NCBI GenBank assembly: GCA_963546185.1
Contig: CAUULU010000042.1
Coordinates: 1 to 8,427 of the forward strand
DNA from: JABCPO02 sp963546185
GTDB taxonomy: Bacteria > Bacillota > Clostridia > TANB77 > CAG-508
Direction of reading: 5' to 3'
DNA: 8,427 nucleotides
The first letter of the stretch is position 1; every line of letters begins with the position of its first letter. Positions 6,963 to 8,427 of the stretch are shown piece after piece. The notes beneath the pieces are model-generated. The model saw only the letters and a list, made by a program, of their open reading frames with translations. It did not search any database and had not been told where the DNA came from. The position numbers were made by a program, and so were the translations under genes.

Positions 6963-7367
6963 TTAAAATCTATCTGGTGAAAATCTACCAGTAACTTTTG
7001 CATACCAATCCCACCAATTTTCTCTTTTTATTTTCAAATAAAATTCTTGTCCGGGATCTCCTTCTTTCATTTTATGTGTTGTTTTTGTACCTTCATAGGT
7101 TTTATTAGTATCACTTACTAACTGATTATAATAATTATACATTTTATGATCTACAAATATTTTTCTTCTACCATCTGAAGGATTATTTAATTGTAATGTA
7201 TATTCTTTCCTACTTCTTACTTTATGTATCCTATATGTATCTTCCCAATTTATTCCATTTATTGTTTTTTCAAAATACCCTATTGCTGCATATGAACCTC
7301 CTGCTGTTATAATCATCGCAAATAATAAAGTTAAAAATATCATTTTTCTTATATTTGTGTTTATCAT
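6963..7367 (-). CDS. Small secreted protein of unknown family, first gene of the transporter operon
   Basis: This 134-residue protein has a standard signal peptide: MINTNIRKM, a hydrophobic core (10-22), then GGSYA with likely cleavage after Ala27. The mature part (about 107 residues) is charged and aromatic and contains no cysteine, so it is not a disulfide-stabilised or lanthionine peptide. Visible landmarks are INWEDTYR (39-46), LQLNNPSDGRRK (58-69), YNYYNQ (77-82), and a Trp-rich end WWDWYAKVTGRFSPDRF (118-134). The position directly before an ABC cassette recalls class II or lactococcin-972-like bacteriocin operons, but I cannot match it to a named family. AGGAGG at 7376-7381 supports the start. 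The 276-base gap upstream probably carries its promoter. Its cargo or effector role is inferred from context only. Confidence 0.75.
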   Translation of the reverse strand: MINTNIRKMIFLTLLFAMIITAGGSYAAIGYFEKTINGINWEDTYRIHKVRSRKEYTLQLNNPSDGRRKIFVDHKMYNYYNQLVSDTNKTYEGTKTTHKMKEGDPGQEFYLKIKRENWWDWYAKVTGRFSPDRF

Positions 7368-7375
7368 CTGTATAT

Positions 7376-7381
7376 CCTCCT
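7376..7381 (-). promoter_or_regulatory. Ribosome binding site of the secreted-protein gene
   Basis: AGGAGG ends eight bases before the ATG at 7367. Confidence 0.75.
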
Positions 7382-7643
7382 ATATTTTATATTTTTACAT
7401 TACTGTTTACTTCTCAAAAAATACTATAAAAGCCGAAGAAATAACTAAGCATTAATTCAAATTAATAACCCACTTATAACTCCAGCCTCCTTTCATTATT
7501 TTTTAATATTTATTTTTTATTCTTTAATTGATTTCAATATACTATATAATTGATATAATTAATATATTAAAATTCTTTTTTAACTTATTTGTATTTTTAT
7601 TGTATTCCTTTTGTAATAAATAATAATTATATAATATCTTCAA
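7382..7643. other. Non-coding gap before the transporter operon
   Basis: No full gene is supported. The part from about 7430 to 7495 is richer in G and C than its surroundings. It contains an orphan AAAGGAGG, a perfect inverted repeat ATTAATT-CA-AATTAAT (7451-7466), and a 14-codon frame MKGGWSYKWVINLN (7496-7452) that lacks a ribosome site of its own. No convincing -35/-10 pair was found, although a promoter is expected here. Confidence 0.45.
7486..7493 (-). promoter_or_regulatory. Orphan Shine-Dalgarno-like AAAGGAGG
   Basis: AAAGGAGG has no ATG at a usable distance downstream. The nearest candidates are ATA at +9 and a GTG that opens only three codons. It could mark a lost leader-peptide start or belong to a structured leader RNA. 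Confidence 0.4.
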
Positions 7644-8289
7644 TTATTTTCTTGCCTCTAATTTTAATAATACATAATATATTAAAATACTAAATAATAT
7701 TAATCCAAATATATATAGATAAATAGGAATATTATAGATAATATCTATCATTAGTATTCCTAACATTAATGATACAAATGATATTTCATATCTATCTGTA
7801 ATTAATATACTAAATACTGCTATAAAATAGTAATATATTAATATTTTTAATGATGTTTCTATAAACATATAATTATTTACTATATTAATTTTATGAAAAT
7901 ACATAATTATAATTACAGCTAGTATAAGTACCATTAAATCTTTTATTATATATTTACTTGCAAATTTCATTCTTTTTATCAAATAATCAAAATAATTTTT
8001 ACTCTTAATTCTTATAACATTTCCGAAGTCCCTCAGAAAAATTTAATATAAGTTTCAAAGTTCCCATATACATTATTATTACTATAATCATATGAAATAT
8101 AATCTTATTTACATTTAATTCTCTTGTTCCATTATTTTCTATAGAATAAATAGAATTTATATCATTTCTTATAAAATTAATCGCTTCTATATTACTATTT
8201 CCAGACATCATTATAATTAAATTTAATATATATATTAATGAAACTACTCTTAAGAAGAAATACACTATTTTTAGTAATTGTTTTTTCAT
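7644..8289 (-). CDS. Family A-like polytopic membrane protein, needing a +1 frameshift at CGG
   Basis: ATG at 8289 is preceded by TAGGAG (8297-8302). Zero frame gives 88 residues ending NFSEGL, then CGG (8025-8023) and five more codons to a TAA at 8005-8007. Skipping the C at 8025 continues as GNVIRIKSKNYFDY and runs to 7644, for 214 residues. Across the junction NFSEGLGNVIRIKSKN aligns without a gap to NYFTGINNFTLTRAKN of the family A protein at 4675-5355, so the two halves are one gene. The shifted product has two N-terminal spans (about 7-28 and 62-83), a basic cytoplasmic elbow, then about four spans. It is the most divergent family A copy. It probably belongs to a second transporter set whose other genes lie upstream, outside the window. 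The TTG at 7982 is not a credible start. Confidence 0.72.
8023..8028 (-). other. Putative +1 frameshift site CTT-CGG in the family A-like gene
   Basis: The codons read GAG GGA CTT CGG AAA TGT. Dropping the C gives CTT GGA AAT GTT and a gap-free match to the paralogue. The site shares GGGA-N-TTCGGAAA with the tsaE site. Confidence 0.68.
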
Positions 8290-8296
8290 ACTAATT

Positions 8297-8302
8297 CTCC
8301 TA
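8297..8302 (-). promoter_or_regulatory. Ribosome binding site of the frame-broken membrane gene
   Basis: TAGGAG lies seven bases before the ATG at 8289 and supports that start. Confidence 0.7.
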
Positions 8303-8314
8303 AATTATATAATA

Positions 8315-8425
8315 TTAAAATATATTATTACTATTTAAAAATACTTTTGCATCTTGCTTATTCTTAGACTCTGGTTGTATTTCTAATATATTAATATATC
8401 CGGTCATTACATTTAAATAATAACT
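8315..8425 (-). CDS. C-terminal fragment of an unidentified gene cut by the window edge
   Basis: One minus-strand frame stays open from the window edge to a TAA at 8315-8317, giving 36 residues beginning SYYLNVMTGYINILEIQPES and ending NSNNIF. The other two frames close quickly. It stops 25 bases before the next gene's ATG, so it is probably in the same operon. The fragment is too short to name. Its CGG (8402-8400) is out of frame (ACC GGA) and causes no break. Confidence 0.5.
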   Translation of the reverse strand, partial: SYYLNVMTGYINILEIQPESKNKQDAKVFLNSNNIF

Positions 8426-8427
8426 TT

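Noticed and set aside
7644..7982. A 112-residue protein starting at TTG 7982
   Set aside because: The open frame extends upstream through residues that align with the paralogue, so this is only the second half of a longer protein.
367..8025. CGG reassigned to another amino acid such as Trp or Gln
   Set aside because: Reading CGG as any amino acid still meets a stop within one to five codons at all three sites. Only a change of frame restores the proteins.
367..8025. Plain sequencing or assembly error at the three sites
   Set aside because: Not fully excluded. It is disfavoured because all three create an in-frame CGG, while other TCGG sites in the same genes are intact and no other kind of indel is seen in the window.

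Overview
The window is a very AT-rich bacterial segment in which every supported gene lies on the minus strand. Strong AGGAGG-type ribosome binding sites, a 90-residue HU protein, a pilin-like protein with the 'KKGITLLTLVITII' style N-terminus, InlB/Flg_new repeats and a BcrA-type ABC ATPase all fit an AT-rich Firmicute, probably an uncultured clostridial or related lineage. That placement is inference. Arginine is encoded almost only by AGA/AGG in the ordinary genes.

Layout, read in transcription order from high to low coordinates. (1) 8427-7644: the tail of an unidentified gene, then a polytopic membrane protein whose frame is broken at a CGG codon. (2) 7643-7368: a non-coding gap. (3) 7367-3121: an operon-like run encoding a small secreted protein, a 278-residue membrane protein (family B), a BcrA-like ABC ATPase, a 226-residue membrane protein (family A), a second family B protein and a second family A protein. 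The last of these is also frame-broken at a CGG. It looks like an ABC-2 type exporter or immunity cassette built round one ATPase and duplicated B-A membrane pairs. (4) 3004-2551: hup with a clear promoter, a palindrome-rich leader and an intrinsic terminator. (5) 2345-51: a pilin-like protein, a membrane-anchored InlB-repeat protein and tsaE, which overlap or sit close together. tsaE is frame-broken inside its Walker A motif, again at CGG.

The main result is the pattern behind the three broken genes. I scanned every CGG on the minus strand. Exactly three are in frame within genes, and each is the point where the protein must move to the +1 frame to continue. Skipping the single C (NNU C GGN) restores a full-length protein each time: 161-residue TsaE with an intact GDLGVGKT, and 223- and 214-residue family A proteins that match the unbroken 226-residue paralogue. 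All other CGG trinucleotides inside genes are out of frame and harmless. No in-frame CGG is read as an ordinary arginine. The simplest reading is that CGG is unassigned or starved in this organism and induces +1 frameshifting. Sequencing error is the main alternative, but it does not readily explain why all three fall in frame as CGG.
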